A stretch of 64,000 nucleotides of DNA, taken from the NCBI RefSeq assembly GCF_014639255.1, contig NZ_BMFV01000025.1:1-64000 (forward strand), read 5' to 3'. Every line of letters starts with the position of its first letter. Positions within the stretch are counted from its first letter, which is position 1. A program made the translations under genes and the position numbers. The notes below the pieces were generated by a model. That model ran no database searches, was not told where the DNA came from, and saw only the letters and a list, made by a program, of their open reading frames with translations. The stretch is from Pullulanibacillus pueri. GTDB lineage: Bacteria > Bacillota > Bacilli > Bacillales > Sporolactobacillaceae. Shown piece after piece: positions 51,929-60,274 of the stretch.

Positions 51929-52098
51929 GGATGTCGATAGTATGGATGGTGTTGACCTCCACTCCAGGTCGCTCGCTCTCCTCATGCCCACAGGACTATG
52001 GAGCGCCTTCCGTTCCAACCAACTGGGTTGCTGACGATGCCTTTGGTAAAAAACATTTTCATTGCTTAATAAGAATCGGGCCTTTGTCTGGTTTTTTT
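51929..52098. repeat. Dispersed intergenic repeat, family 2, long copy
   Basis: The left half (GTGTTGACCTCCACTCCAGG-CGCTCGCT-TCCTCATGCC) matches 57785-57850. The right half (CCGTTCCAA-ACTGG-TT-CTGA-TGCCTTT ... ATAAG-A-CGGGC ... TGGTTTTT) matches 61600-61735. It fills most of the 349-base gap before rfbA; no gene is supported there. Confidence 0.7.
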
Positions 52099-52154
52099 AT
52101 GGATAAATATGTCGTTTTTGGTGAACATAAGGATTGAAGGAAGGGATGTTGGAT

Positions 52155-53081
52155 ATGAAAGGGATTATTCTAGCGGGAGGAAGGGGTTCGCGACTTTATC
52201 CTCTGACTTTAGTGAGCAACAAACATTTGTTACCGGTTTATCAAAAACCGATGATTTATTATCCTCTTTCGGTGTTGATGCTTGCAGGAATCCGCGACAT
52301 TTTGCTCATTACAACACCACAGGATCATGATCGGTTTCAAGCGCTGCTCGGCGATGGAAGTGCTTATGGCATTCATCTTCAATATGCTATTCAGGAGGAA
52401 CCGAACGGGATAGCAGAAGCTTTTATCATCGGTGAGAGATTTATTGCAGGCGATCGTGTGGCGTTGATTCTTGGCGATAATATCTTTTACGGGCCGGGGT
52501 TTACCTCTTTACTGCGTCGAGTGAATCAGCGCAAAGAGGGAGCAACTGTTTTTGGTCATCGTGTGAAAGATCCCGAGCGTTTTGGTGTTGTTGAATTTAC
52601 GGATGATCGACGCGTGATTTCCATTGAGGAAAAACCGCAGCAGCCTAAATCAGACTTTGCAGTGACCGGTCTATATTTCTATGATCACCAGGTTGTCGAA
52701 CATGCTCATCGTTTAAAAAAGTCAGAGCGCGGCGAGTTGGAAATTACTGATCTTAATGAGCTTTACCTTAAAAAGGGTCAATTGCATGTTGAGTTGTTAG
52801 GGCGCGGGTTTGTTTGGATGGATGTCGGGACCCATGAATCTCTTAATGAGGCCACAGAGTTTATAAAAAACATTGAGCTGCGACAAGGCTTCAAGATTGG
52901 GTGCTTAGAGGAGATTTCTTATTACATGGATTCCATGTCAAAGGAACAGCTTTTGCAACAGGCTAGTCGATTTAAAAATGAATATGGAAGATATCTCCTA
53001 GATATCGCCAAAAGAAAGTATATCCAACAGTATTGGGAACCGCTACAGCATCAATCCTCCGAAAGATGGATGGAAATGTAA
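52155..53081 (+). CDS. rfbA: Glucose-1-phosphate thymidylyltransferase
   Basis: A 308-residue nucleotidyltransferase: [16 protein letters not shown] at the start, [29 protein letters not shown] with catalytic Asp, [16 protein letters not shown] and [15 protein letters not shown]. It makes dTDP-glucose from glucose 1-phosphate and dTTP, the entry to dTDP-deoxysugars. ATG 52155 gives the family N-terminus MKGIILAGG; earlier in-frame starts only add a short tail. First gene of a five-gene sugar locus; the dTDP-glucose dehydratase (RfbB) is not in this window. Confidence 0.93.
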   Translation: MKGIILAGGRGSRLYPLTLVSNKHLLPVYQKPMIYYPLSVLMLAGIRDILLITTPQDHDRFQALLGDGSAYGIHLQYAIQEEPNGIAEAFIIGERFIAGDRVALILGDNIFYGPGFTSLLRRVNQRKEGATVFGHRVKDPERFGVVEFTDDRRVISIEEKPQQPKSDFAVTGLYFYDHQVVEHAHRLKKSERGELEITDLNELYLKKGQLHVELLGRGFVWMDVGTHESLNEATEFIKNIELRQGFKIGCLEEISYYMDSMSKEQLLQQASRFKNEYGRYLLDIAKRKYIQQYWEPLQHQSSERWMEM

Positions 53082-53112
53082 CTTAAAAAATAGAAAATGG
53101 GACGGAAGTATA

Positions 53113-54087
53113 ATGAATCCAAAGATCTCTGTTGTTACCCCTGTGTATGGGTGTGAGGGCTGTATTAAAGAACTTTATAATCGCATCAAACAAGCCTTAG
53201 AGACCATTCATAGCCATTTTGAAATCATTATGGTTAATGACTCGAGCCCCGATCAATCCTGGAGCATGATTCAAAAGCTGGCACAACAAGATCCCAGGGT
53301 AAAGGGATTAGCCTTTTCAAGAAATTTTGGTCAACATTCAGCCATTACCGCTGGACTTGATTATTCATCGGGGGACTGGGTCGTCGTTATGGATTGTGAT
53401 CTTCAGGACCAACCTGAAGAGATTAAGTCTCTATATAATAAGGCCATGGAAGGTTACGATATTGTTTTCGCTAGGAGAGCGGAGCGCCAAGATCGCTGGC
53501 TCAAGCGCCTTCAGTCCAAACTTTTTTACAAGGTGTATGACTATTTTACCGATAATCATTATGATCATTCCATTGCTAATTTTAGTATTTGTTCCCGAAC
53601 GGTTGTTGATCAGCTTTGTTTAATGAGAGAGAAGAGCCGCTCTTATCCATTGTTTTTAAAGTGGCTTGGGTTTAAGTGGACTGCTATTGATGTGAAGCAT
53701 GCCGCAAGGACCACAGGGAAATCGAGCTATACCTTTTCTAAGTTAATTAATTTTGCGATTGACAGCATTGTCTCCCAGTCAAATAAGCCTTTGCGCTTAT
53801 CGATTAAATTTGGATTCCTCATTGCCTTTATTTCGATGGTGTATGGCTGCTTTTTAATCTATAAATACTTATTTTTATTTCAACCTATAGCGGGCTGGAC
53901 AAGTGTCATGGTGTCCATTTATTTTATTGGTGGTCTATTATTCGCTAATTTGGGCATCATTGGATTGTATCTCGGCAAGGTGTTTGATGAGGCGAAGGAT
54001 CGTCCTTTATATATCATAAAAAATAAAGTGGGCTTTACTGATGATGACCATCAGCAATTTAATGCCCTTTCATCTGTAAAGGAGTAA
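53113..54087 (+). CDS. GT2 glycosyltransferase, GtrB/DPM-like, polyprenyl-phosphate type
   Basis: A 324-residue family 2 glycosyltransferase. The N-terminal GT-A domain has SVVTPVYGCEG, VNDSSPDQSW, the metal-binding MDCDLQDQPEE and an acceptor region SANF-like (SIANFSICSRTVV). Two C-terminal membrane helices (about 235-260 and 270-300) follow. This layout is that of GtrB and ArnC-like enzymes that load a sugar onto undecaprenyl phosphate on the inner membrane face. The sugar is probably the dTDP-amino sugar made by its neighbours. Confidence 0.88.
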   Translation: MNPKISVVTPVYGCEGCIKELYNRIKQALETIHSHFEIIMVNDSSPDQSWSMIQKLAQQDPRVKGLAFSRNFGQHSAITAGLDYSSGDWVVVMDCDLQDQPEEIKSLYNKAMEGYDIVFARRAERQDRWLKRLQSKLFYKVYDYFTDNHYDHSIANFSICSRTVVDQLCLMREKSRSYPLFLKWLGFKWTAIDVKHAARTTGKSSYTFSKLINFAIDSIVSQSNKPLRLSIKFGFLIAFISMVYGCFLIYKYLFLFQPIAGWTSVMVSIYFIGGLLFANLGIIGLYLGKVFDEAKDRPLYIIKNKVGFTDDDHQQFNALSSVKE

Positions 54088-54091
54088 AAGC

Positions 54092-54769
54092 GTGCAACCA
54101 TTGAAGGAAACACCATGGGATGAACGGGTATATGGGATTAAGACCTATGAAATTGAGAGATTAACAGAAGAAGCGTTGGACTTAAGCAATACATTTACGG
54201 GTCATTTTACGATTAAGGTCAATCCACTTGTCTCGAAAAAGGCCTTACATCAGTATGATTTTTATTATTGTGACACCTTAATTGAACCCTTTTGTTCCCC
54301 CGCAAATTTTAAGCCCGTTTACAATAAGCAAACATCCTTGACCCCTCAAATGGCAGCTCAGGATGTTACGTGTTTTTGTAAGAATACTTTTCAATATGAC
54401 CGTTTTCATCGTGATTTTAATTTAGAGCACACAAAAGGAGATAGTCGTTATGCTTATTGGCTTGAAGACATTATCCAACAAGGTGGCGAAATTTTAGGAT
54501 TAAACTTCCAAGGTGAGTTGGTAGGCTTTTTTGCTTATAAAGATAATCACATTCTCCTTCATGCCATAGGCGATCGGCATCGGGGAAGGGGGCTCGCTAA
54601 ATACCTTTGGAGTGATGCCTGTAACTATATTCTGAATAAAGGTTGGAATGAGATTAAAAGTTCTATATCGGCGGCAAATCTCGCTGTTCTTAATCTTTAT
54701 CGCTCTTTAGGCTTTTCCTTTAGACATCCTGTTGATATTTATCACAAGTATAATGTAAAGGAGTGTTAG
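54092..54769 (+). CDS. GNAT acetyltransferase, probable dTDP-amino-sugar N-acetyltransferase
   Basis: A 225-residue GNAT protein. Motif A is in AIGDRHRGRGLAKYLWSDAC and the C-terminal part is SSISAANLAVLNLYRSLGFSFRHPVDIYHKY. The N-terminal half is an unassigned substrate domain. Length and position beside a WecE-type transaminase match WecD/RffC, which acetylates dTDP-Fuc4N to dTDP-Fuc4NAc. GTG start behind AAGGAG, four bases after the previous stop. The GNAT call is firm; the substrate is inferred from neighbours. Confidence 0.75.
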   Translation: MQPLKETPWDERVYGIKTYEIERLTEEALDLSNTFTGHFTIKVNPLVSKKALHQYDFYYCDTLIEPFCSPANFKPVYNKQTSLTPQMAAQDVTCFCKNTFQYDRFHRDFNLEHTKGDSRYAYWLEDIIQQGGEILGLNFQGELVGFFAYKDNHILLHAIGDRHRGRGLAKYLWSDACNYILNKGWNEIKSSISAANLAVLNLYRSLGFSFRHPVDIYHKYNVKEC

Positions 54770-54776
54770 CCTTAAG

Positions 54777-55142
54777 ATGGGATACATATATATTGGGGGA
54801 ACGATTTTCTTTACTGTTTATGGTCAGCTTATACTTAAATGGCGAATAAACCATTTCGGAGAGCTTCCAGAGGCAGTGTTGGATAAATGCTTATTTTTAT
54901 TTAAAATCGTGTTTGATCCTTTCGTCTTTTCAGGACTTGCAGCTGCATTTATTGCTTCACTTTTTTGGATGGCTGCGATGACTAAATTTCAATTAAGTTA
55001 TGCTTATCCTTTTATGAGTCTTTCCTTTTTGGCCGTGTTTATCTTGTCTGTTGTTTTATTTCATGAGGTGTTAACTTGGCAAAAGGTCATTGGCCTTGCT
55101 TTTGTTATTGTGGGGATTATCATTTCAAGTCAAGGCACCTAA
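54777..55142 (+). CDS. EmrE/ArnE-like small membrane protein, probable lipid-linked sugar flippase
   Basis: A 121-residue protein with four membrane helices of the EamA/SMR type (GGTIFFTVYGQLILKW; GLAAAFIASLFWMAAM; YPFMSLSFLAVFILSVVLF; VIGLAFVIVGIIISSQG). The -YAYPFMSLSF- and final -GIIISSQG pattern resembles ArnE/ArnF rather than drug-exporting EmrE. In this operon it probably flips the undecaprenyl-phosphate-linked amino sugar outward. No known regulator nearby. Confidence 0.75.
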   Translation: MGYIYIGGTIFFTVYGQLILKWRINHFGELPEAVLDKCLFLFKIVFDPFVFSGLAAAFIASLFWMAAMTKFQLSYAYPFMSLSFLAVFILSVVLFHEVLTWQKVIGLAFVIVGIIISSQGT

Positions 55143-55177
55143 ATACACAATAGCATGAGAGAAAGTGAGGGGGCAGT

Positions 55178-56305
55178 GTGATTCCTTTTAATCAACCCGC
55201 AGTGACAGGACAAGAGTTGTCCTATCTTGAAGAAGCGATCAAGAATCGAAAATTGTGTGGAGACGGGTACTTTACGGAGAAATGCCAAGACTGGATTAAA
55301 AATCGCACCGGAGCCGAACAAGTGTTATTGACACCTTCCTGTACGCATGCTCTTGAAATGTGTGCCGTTTTAATGGAGCTTGTTCCTGGAGATGAAGTCA
55401 TTCTCCCTTCTTATACTTTTTCCTCAACCGCTAATGCTTTTGCATTGCGAGGAGCTCGATTGGTTTTTGTGGATATCGATCCCGCAACGATGAATATGGA
55501 TGCGAGGGCTGTAGAACAGGCCATTACAGAGCAAACTAAGGGGATTATTGTGGTTCATTATGCTGGCGTGGCTTGTGAGATGGCCCCCTTAATGGAGCTA
55601 GCTAAAGCTCATAGTTTATTTGTCATTGAAGATGCTGCTCAAGGAGTCATGAGTCATTATAGGGAACAGCCATTAGGGGCCATTGGTCATTTAGGGTGTT
55701 ACAGCTTTCACGAGACCAAGAACATTACAAGCGGTGAGGGTGGTGCCTTGCTTATTAATGATCCTAAACTTGTTGAACGTGCCGAGATTATCCGCGAGAA
55801 AGGGACGAACCGTAGACGCTTTATTCAAGGCTATGTAGATAAGTATTCATGGGTTGATATTGGTTCCTCTTTTTTACCAAGTGAATTGAATGCCGCCTTC
55901 CTCTATGCTCAGTTAGAACACATTGAAGTCATTCAGAATAAGCGTCTAAGCCTTTGGAGCCAATATTATGAGGGTCTCCAAAAAGTGCAGGAAAAGGGAT
56001 GTATCGAACGCCCTGTGGTCCCACCGCACTGTTCGCATAACGCCCATATGTTTTATATCAAAACCAAGGATTATCAAGAGCGCAGCCAGCTTATTGCTTA
56101 CTTAAAAGATAGAGGGATTGCTGCCACCTTTCATTATATTCCTCTACATAGTTCGGATGCTGGCAGGCAATTAGGGCGTTTTCATGGTGTTGACCGCTAT
56201 ACAACGAAAGAAAGTGAAAGGCTACTTCGACTGCCTCTTTATTATGATTTACAGCCTGAAGAGGTCGATTACATTGTTCAACACATTCACTGTTTTTATT
56301 CGTAG
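55178..56305 (+). CDS. wecE: dTDP-4-keto-6-deoxyglucose transaminase (WecE/RffA-like)
   Basis: A 375-residue DegT/DnrJ/EryC1 family PLP enzyme. It opens MIPFNQPAVTGQELSYLEEA, very close to E. coli RffA, with the PLP-binding Lys in SFHETKNITSGEGG, HYAGVACEM and VIEDAAQGVMSHY. It should transfer an amino group from glutamate to dTDP-4-keto-6-deoxyglucose, giving dTDP-4-amino-4,6-dideoxygalactose. GTG 55178 is behind GAGGGGG. It is the last gene of the sugar locus. Confidence 0.9.
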   Translation: MIPFNQPAVTGQELSYLEEAIKNRKLCGDGYFTEKCQDWIKNRTGAEQVLLTPSCTHALEMCAVLMELVPGDEVILPSYTFSSTANAFALRGARLVFVDIDPATMNMDARAVEQAITEQTKGIIVVHYAGVACEMAPLMELAKAHSLFVIEDAAQGVMSHYREQPLGAIGHLGCYSFHETKNITSGEGGALLINDPKLVERAEIIREKGTNRRRFIQGYVDKYSWVDIGSSFLPSELNAAFLYAQLEHIEVIQNKRLSLWSQYYEGLQKVQEKGCIERPVVPPHCSHNAHMFYIKTKDYQERSQLIAYLKDRGIAATFHYIPLHSSDAGRQLGRFHGVDRYTTKESERLLRLPLYYDLQPEEVDYIVQHIHCFYS

Positions 56306-56387
56306 AAGCATGAATAAACTTAGAGCAAGGTTGCACAATAATATCGATTCATCAAAATAAGCAGGAAATGGAATGGAGGACTGTTAA

Positions 56388-56612
56388 ATGGTAGACCAAA
56401 CCCCAAAGCCAGACGATCGCAGCGATAACGTTGAAAAGCTTCAGCAGCATGTTCAAAATACAATTGAAAATATTGAAGCAGCCAACGAAACGCTAGAAAA
56501 TGGTGCTATTGACGGAAATGACCGTGAAGCAATAGAAGCTAAAAATGCGCGTCGTGAAGAGGCGATTGAAGGCATGAGGAAAGAAATTATCGATGAGGCT
56601 AGAGATCATTAA
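56388..56612 (+). CDS. tlp: Small acid-soluble spore protein Tlp
   Basis: A 74-residue protein matching Tlp: PKPDDRSDNVEKLQQHVQNTIENIEAANETLE then IEAKNARREEAIEGMRKEI. Despite the name (thioredoxin-like protein) it is a minor forespore protein. Forespore sigma-G control is expected from the family; I did not verify a promoter. A strong GGAGG site precedes ATG 56388. It stands alone. Confidence 0.92.
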   Translation: MVDQTPKPDDRSDNVEKLQQHVQNTIENIEAANETLENGAIDGNDREAIEAKNARREEAIEGMRKEIIDEARDH

Positions 56613-57011
56613 GCAGATATTGAAGAATAAAACGGAAATCTATAGCCATAAAACTCTAAGAAGCCAGAAGAAAACGGTGGGTCTATACTCAGGCATAGCA
56701 CAGTTTAAACTCTAATGTGCGTCAATCGACAATCCGCTGATTGAGGCGGGTTGCAAAGAGTGAAGGCGGAACAATAGAGGCCTTCAATCATAACCGAAAT
56801 TTGGGGCAGGATGGTCACAGAGAGGTCTACATGTGATCGCCTGCCCTTTTGCCGTCCTTAGAAAATTGCCGTATGGGGGCTGTCGAATTACAGCATTTAT
56901 TGTTTTTTTATAATAACCTTTGTCAAAACGATTGAATTTTTCTCCGACGATATTCATAATAGTTTTGGTTGAAAGATTGTGTAAAAGGGAAAAGGTAGGG
57001 GTTATAGGTAT
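56613..57011. other. Intergenic region with a strong hairpin terminator
   Basis: About 400 bases without a supported gene. GGGCAGG-GTCAC pairs with GTGAT-CCTGCCC (56803-56850), followed by TTTTG, on the plus strand. It lies 190 bases after tlp, so a short non-coding transcript between is possible but not shown. Confidence 0.5.
56803..56850 (+). terminator. Terminator downstream of tlp
   Basis: A GC-rich stem followed by four T; see the surrounding intergenic entry. Confidence 0.75.
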
Positions 57012-57200
57012 ATGTTAAAATTAGAAGCAATGAAAGAAAATGATCTAATGGCGTCGATTTCTAAAAAGAGAAAAGAGATGTTAGAAGTCGCAAAGCTCAG
57101 AGGATTGGTTAATCATGAGACAGTTAGACAAAGTCATGAATTGGATAACTTGATTGTGGTTTATCAGAAACGCTTTACTACAATATGTAATTTTAAGTAA
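57012..57200 (+). CDS. Spo0E-family aspartyl-phosphate phosphatase
   Basis: A 62-residue protein with the two-helix Spo0E fold: ISKKRKEMLEVAKLRGLVNHETVRQSHELDNLIVVYQKR, including the S-x-E-L-D signature. Members dephosphorylate Spo0A-P and delay sporulation. The ATG at 57012 has AGGGG upstream at slightly long spacing; the internal Met before ASISKK is an alternative start. Confidence 0.85.
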   Translation: MLKLEAMKENDLMASISKKRKEMLEVAKLRGLVNHETVRQSHELDNLIVVYQKRFTTICNFK

Positions 57201-57346
57201 GTGTATAATATAGGGATTTATTAAAGATTTAAATGACCTTTTTGAACAAATCAAATTGTAGTTTGAAGCGGTTTATTGTATGATAGACGTAATATTGAAT
57301 CTATTCTAATGTTAACGACAATATTCAAATAGAAGGGCGTTCATTA

Positions 57347-57433
57347 ATGAAGAATTCAACATTAGGTCTGTTATTATTGGGATGTTTTTTTCTGATTAGT
57401 GTCGGTTACATGGTCTATGTTGTAAATTGGTAA
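57347..57433 (+). CDS. Tiny membrane peptide (28 aa)
   Basis: A 28-residue single-helix peptide (STLGLLLLGCFFLISVGYMVYVV). AGAAGGGCG lies 7 bases before ATG 57347. Resembles short sporulation-associated membrane peptides, but no family is claimed. Confidence 0.5.
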   Translation: MKNSTLGLLLLGCFFLISVGYMVYVVNW

Positions 57434-57525
57434 ATAGACCTCATGAATTGGAAGTATGGTTTGCTCCTGTAAAACACAAAATAGGAAAGCAACACGTGTT
57501 TTTAAAGTAAAAGGAGTGACCGATT

Positions 57526-57678
57526 ATGGCAAAAGATGTGTTGTGTGAAGTGAATAACTGTAAATACTGGGAAAAAGGGAATAAATGTAGTGCGGATGCT
57601 ATTTATGTGGTGAGTCATACCGGCAAAAAGGCATCTGAAACAGAAGAAACCGACTGTAAAACGTTTGACCCGGTGTAA
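57526..57678 (+). CDS. DUF1540 domain small protein
   Basis: A 50-residue protein with the DUF1540 pattern: VLCEVNNCKYWEKGNKCSADAIYV and a final ETDCKTF, with four conserved Cys likely binding metal. AAGGAG precedes ATG 57526, and a terminator follows. DUF1540 proteins are common in spore-formers; role unknown. Confidence 0.85.
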   Translation: MAKDVLCEVNNCKYWEKGNKCSADAIYVVSHTGKKASETEETDCKTFDPV

Positions 57679-57697
57679 GTTTTTAGGTTAGTCTATG

Positions 57698-57724
57698 GAA
57701 CCGTCCTTTTAGGGGCGGTTTTTC
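57698..57724 (+). terminator. Terminator after the DUF1540 gene
   Basis: GAACCGTCC pairs with GGGGCGGTT, followed by TTTTTC. Confidence 0.85.
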
Positions 57725-57784
57725 TTATATCAGAATTTTTATAAGTTAAACGCCTATGGGCGTCCTTTTTTGTTGATTAAATGC

Positions 57785-57850
57785 AACTTTTGATGTGGAT
57801 AGTGTTGCTTTCCACTCCAGGCCGCTCGCTTTCCTCATGCCTGCAATCGG
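57785..57850. repeat. Dispersed intergenic repeat, family 2, left-half copy
   Basis: GATAGTGTTGCTTTCCACTC-CAGGCCGCTCGCTTTCCTCATGCC matches 51940-51990 closely and 13798-13825 in part. Confidence 0.7.
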
Positions 57851-57864
57851 GGGCGCGAATAGAC

Positions 57865-57900
57865 GAAAAACCCTTTACTGATCATTGGATCAGTAAAGGG
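57865..57900 (-). terminator. Terminator of the LtaS-like gene
   Basis: CCCTTTACTGATC pairs perfectly with its complement around a 4-base loop; TTTTT follows on the minus strand. Confidence 0.92.
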
Positions 57901-57911
57901 CAAGGCGACTG

Positions 57912-59804
57912 CTATTTATCTTTAGATATTTTTATGTGTGGTAAGGATTGAACATAGGAGTCGGATAAATTTTCTAATTCAATGACTTTTTCGTATTCTG
58001 ATTTATATTGTTTGAGTTCGCTAGCAGTTACAGGATCATGGGAAGGGATAGCTAAGCCTGAACCATCCTCAAAATTGCGTTTCGGCGTGAAAAGCAGTGA
58101 TTGATTAATAAAGGACCCTGCTGGCATATAATAGCGCATGCCGATCGTATTTTGTGGAGTGTTTAGAAGATCCTGCCCGAAATGCACGAGTTTATTTTCA
58201 ATATCAATCCCCAATAGATTTGTTAATGTTGGTAAGAAATCTAATTGCCCACCTACCTGCTCTTCAACCTCACCCTGTGTAATCCCAGGCATAGTGATAA
58301 TGAAGGGGATGTTATACCGATCAATTTCTGAATAAGGATGTTTTAATAATCCTTTTAGGATAGAGCGATCTGTGTCGTTTAACATATGTTGGTCTAAACC
58401 AAAATGATCCCCGTAAAAAAGAATAACGGCATTGTCCCAAAGCCCATTATCTTTAAGCTTTTGTATGAAACGTCCGAGGGCCTCGTCCGTATAATGTTGT
58501 GCCTGTAAATAATCACCGACAATTTTAGAGTGATCATACTCACTAGGTAGCTTCAAGCCCTTCTTACTGTCAGGGATTTTATAAGGGTGATGACTGGACA
58601 TAGAAATAAACATACTATAGAAAGGTGTTGAACTTTTTTGGAGCTTTTCCAGTCCTTTAGAATAGAGAACATCATCAGAAGGACCTAGGCCGATAATGTC
58701 CTTTTCCCCATAGACAGGACGCTCATAAAAATGGTTAAATCCCAAAGCAGGATAGAGTTCATCGCGATTCCAGAATTTTAATTCATCCGCATGGAAAGTC
58801 ATCGTGTTATAGCCCTTTGTTTTTAGTAACTTGGGCAAGCTATTATATTGACGATTTCCTTCTGATATTGAAGTCGCACTATAGGACTGTGGAAATAAGG
58901 AGGTATTCATAATATATTCTGCGTCAGAAGTATTTCCGGGTCCTACTTGTTGATACACATTAGGGAAATACATGCTCTTCTTTAAAAGTGCATTAAGGTT
59001 TGGCGTGACTTCCTGGCCATCCACTTTCAGATTTAGAAGGAAGTTTTGAAAGGACTCCATTTGAATCACAATGACATTACGTCCTTTGGCAGCTCCAAAC
59101 AGCTTTTTCTTTTGATCACTTTTAATGGTAATCCCTTTAATGTTGTCAATTTGTTCATTAATAGCTTTGATTGATAAATGCGGGTCGAGCGGTTTTACTT
59201 GGGCATTAGGATCTTTATAAATGTTGAGTAATTCATAATTGAATATGCCTTTGTCCCCTGCTGCCAACACGGGATTTGCAATAGTAATGCCTTTATAATA
59301 TGAGAAGAAAACCAGTGCAGCAACAATCGAAAGAACAACCGTTACGCTTAATCCTTTTTTGTTCACTTTTGGCGAAGGAAAAGGTAGTTTCTTGGAGACC
59401 TTAAAGATAATTAAAATGATGATATCGATATACATAAGCAGGTATAAAGGATTTAACAGTGAAAAGACACTGTCGCTGATGGCAGAGACTTGGCCAAGCT
59501 GAAAGAGGGCGAAGTAAGTAGGAACCGTATTAAAATAAGCGACATATAAAACGATACTCGCAAAAAGTGTGGTTATGATGGCGTCAGCAAAAAAGTAACC
59601 AATACTTTTAATGCGAACAGGTAAAAATTCAACAAGTCCAAGTAAAAATAAAATATAGCATCCTTCTAAAATAAAGGATTTTATAAAATCATAATCATGG
59701 AATAAGAAACCATGAAGCAAGACGGCTTTGAGGGTTAGGATAATGGAGAACATGATATATTGACTGTTCAAAAAACGCCGAATATCTTTTTTACCAAACT
59801 TCAT
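57912..59804 (-). CDS. ltaS: Lipoteichoic acid synthase family protein
   Basis: A 630-residue LtaS-type enzyme. Five N-terminal membrane helices (about 12-170) precede an extracellular sulfatase-fold domain. VIVIQMESFQNFLL holds the metal-binding Glu, VGPGNTSDAEYIMNTSLFP the catalytic Thr, MSSHHPYKIP and FYGDHFGLDQHM further metal ligands. It polymerises glycerol phosphate from phosphatidylglycerol onto a glycolipid anchor. ATG 59804 follows GAAGGAGG. It is divergent from a UgtP-like gene that could make the anchor. Which Bacillus paralogue (LtaS, YfnI, YqgS) it equals is not decided. Confidence 0.9.
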   Translation of the reverse strand: MKFGKKDIRRFLNSQYIMFSIILTLKAVLLHGFLFHDYDFIKSFILEGCYILFLLGLVEFLPVRIKSIGYFFADAIITTLFASIVLYVAYFNTVPTYFALFQLGQVSAISDSVFSLLNPLYLLMYIDIIILIIFKVSKKLPFPSPKVNKKGLSVTVVLSIVAALVFFSYYKGITIANPVLAAGDKGIFNYELLNIYKDPNAQVKPLDPHLSIKAINEQIDNIKGITIKSDQKKKLFGAAKGRNVIVIQMESFQNFLLNLKVDGQEVTPNLNALLKKSMYFPNVYQQVGPGNTSDAEYIMNTSLFPQSYSATSISEGNRQYNSLPKLLKTKGYNTMTFHADELKFWNRDELYPALGFNHFYERPVYGEKDIIGLGPSDDVLYSKGLEKLQKSSTPFYSMFISMSSHHPYKIPDSKKGLKLPSEYDHSKIVGDYLQAQHYTDEALGRFIQKLKDNGLWDNAVILFYGDHFGLDQHMLNDTDRSILKGLLKHPYSEIDRYNIPFIITMPGITQGEVEEQVGGQLDFLPTLTNLLGIDIENKLVHFGQDLLNTPQNTIGMRYYMPAGSFINQSLLFTPKRNFEDGSGLAIPSHDPVTASELKQYKSEYEKVIELENLSDSYVQSLPHIKISKDK

Positions 59805-60274
59805 GGATTATCCTCCTTCTTTGTTCATAAACTATGTTATATTTTAAAACTAATATTGCCTGTAATCAATTGTTTTTCCTTAGTAAAAAAATAATCATTA
59901 ACCTCCTATTTTAGACAGTTTTTTTAAAAGAATAGGAAAGTATACGCCATCGAAGCAATAAAGGGATCGGTAGAAAGACTTGTCTTCATGGATAAGGACC
60001 TGGTGTAAACCAAGTCTTCTCAAAAGTATTCATATGATTTCTAGAGGCATACGGGAAATTTAACTTTCAGACACGATGTGCTATAATACTACTGGCAATA
60101 ATTGGACTGTACATAAAGGTGAGCATGCAAGTATTGATAAAGTCGAGAGAGACCATCTATAAGGTGAAATGCTGCTTTGAAATCTGAGAAAGAGTCAAGG
60201 TTCTCGGCAATTCTAGCGATATTCAACCGATCATCATAATGCTTCGAACCACTTAATGGAGGGAGCTTTTAAAC
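59805..60274. other. Divergent intergenic region of 470 bp
   Basis: Contains a family 1 repeat (59920-60014), a TG-CTATAAT promoter-like box at 60082-60087 aiming at the glycosyltransferase, and about 190 bases of untranslated leader. I see no riboswitch fold I can name. Confidence 0.5.
59920..60014. repeat. Dispersed intergenic repeat, family 1, copy B
   Basis: Close match to 8321-8408 over its whole length, including a leading T run, AAAGAATA, and TGTCTTCATGGATAAGGAC. Confidence 0.75.
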
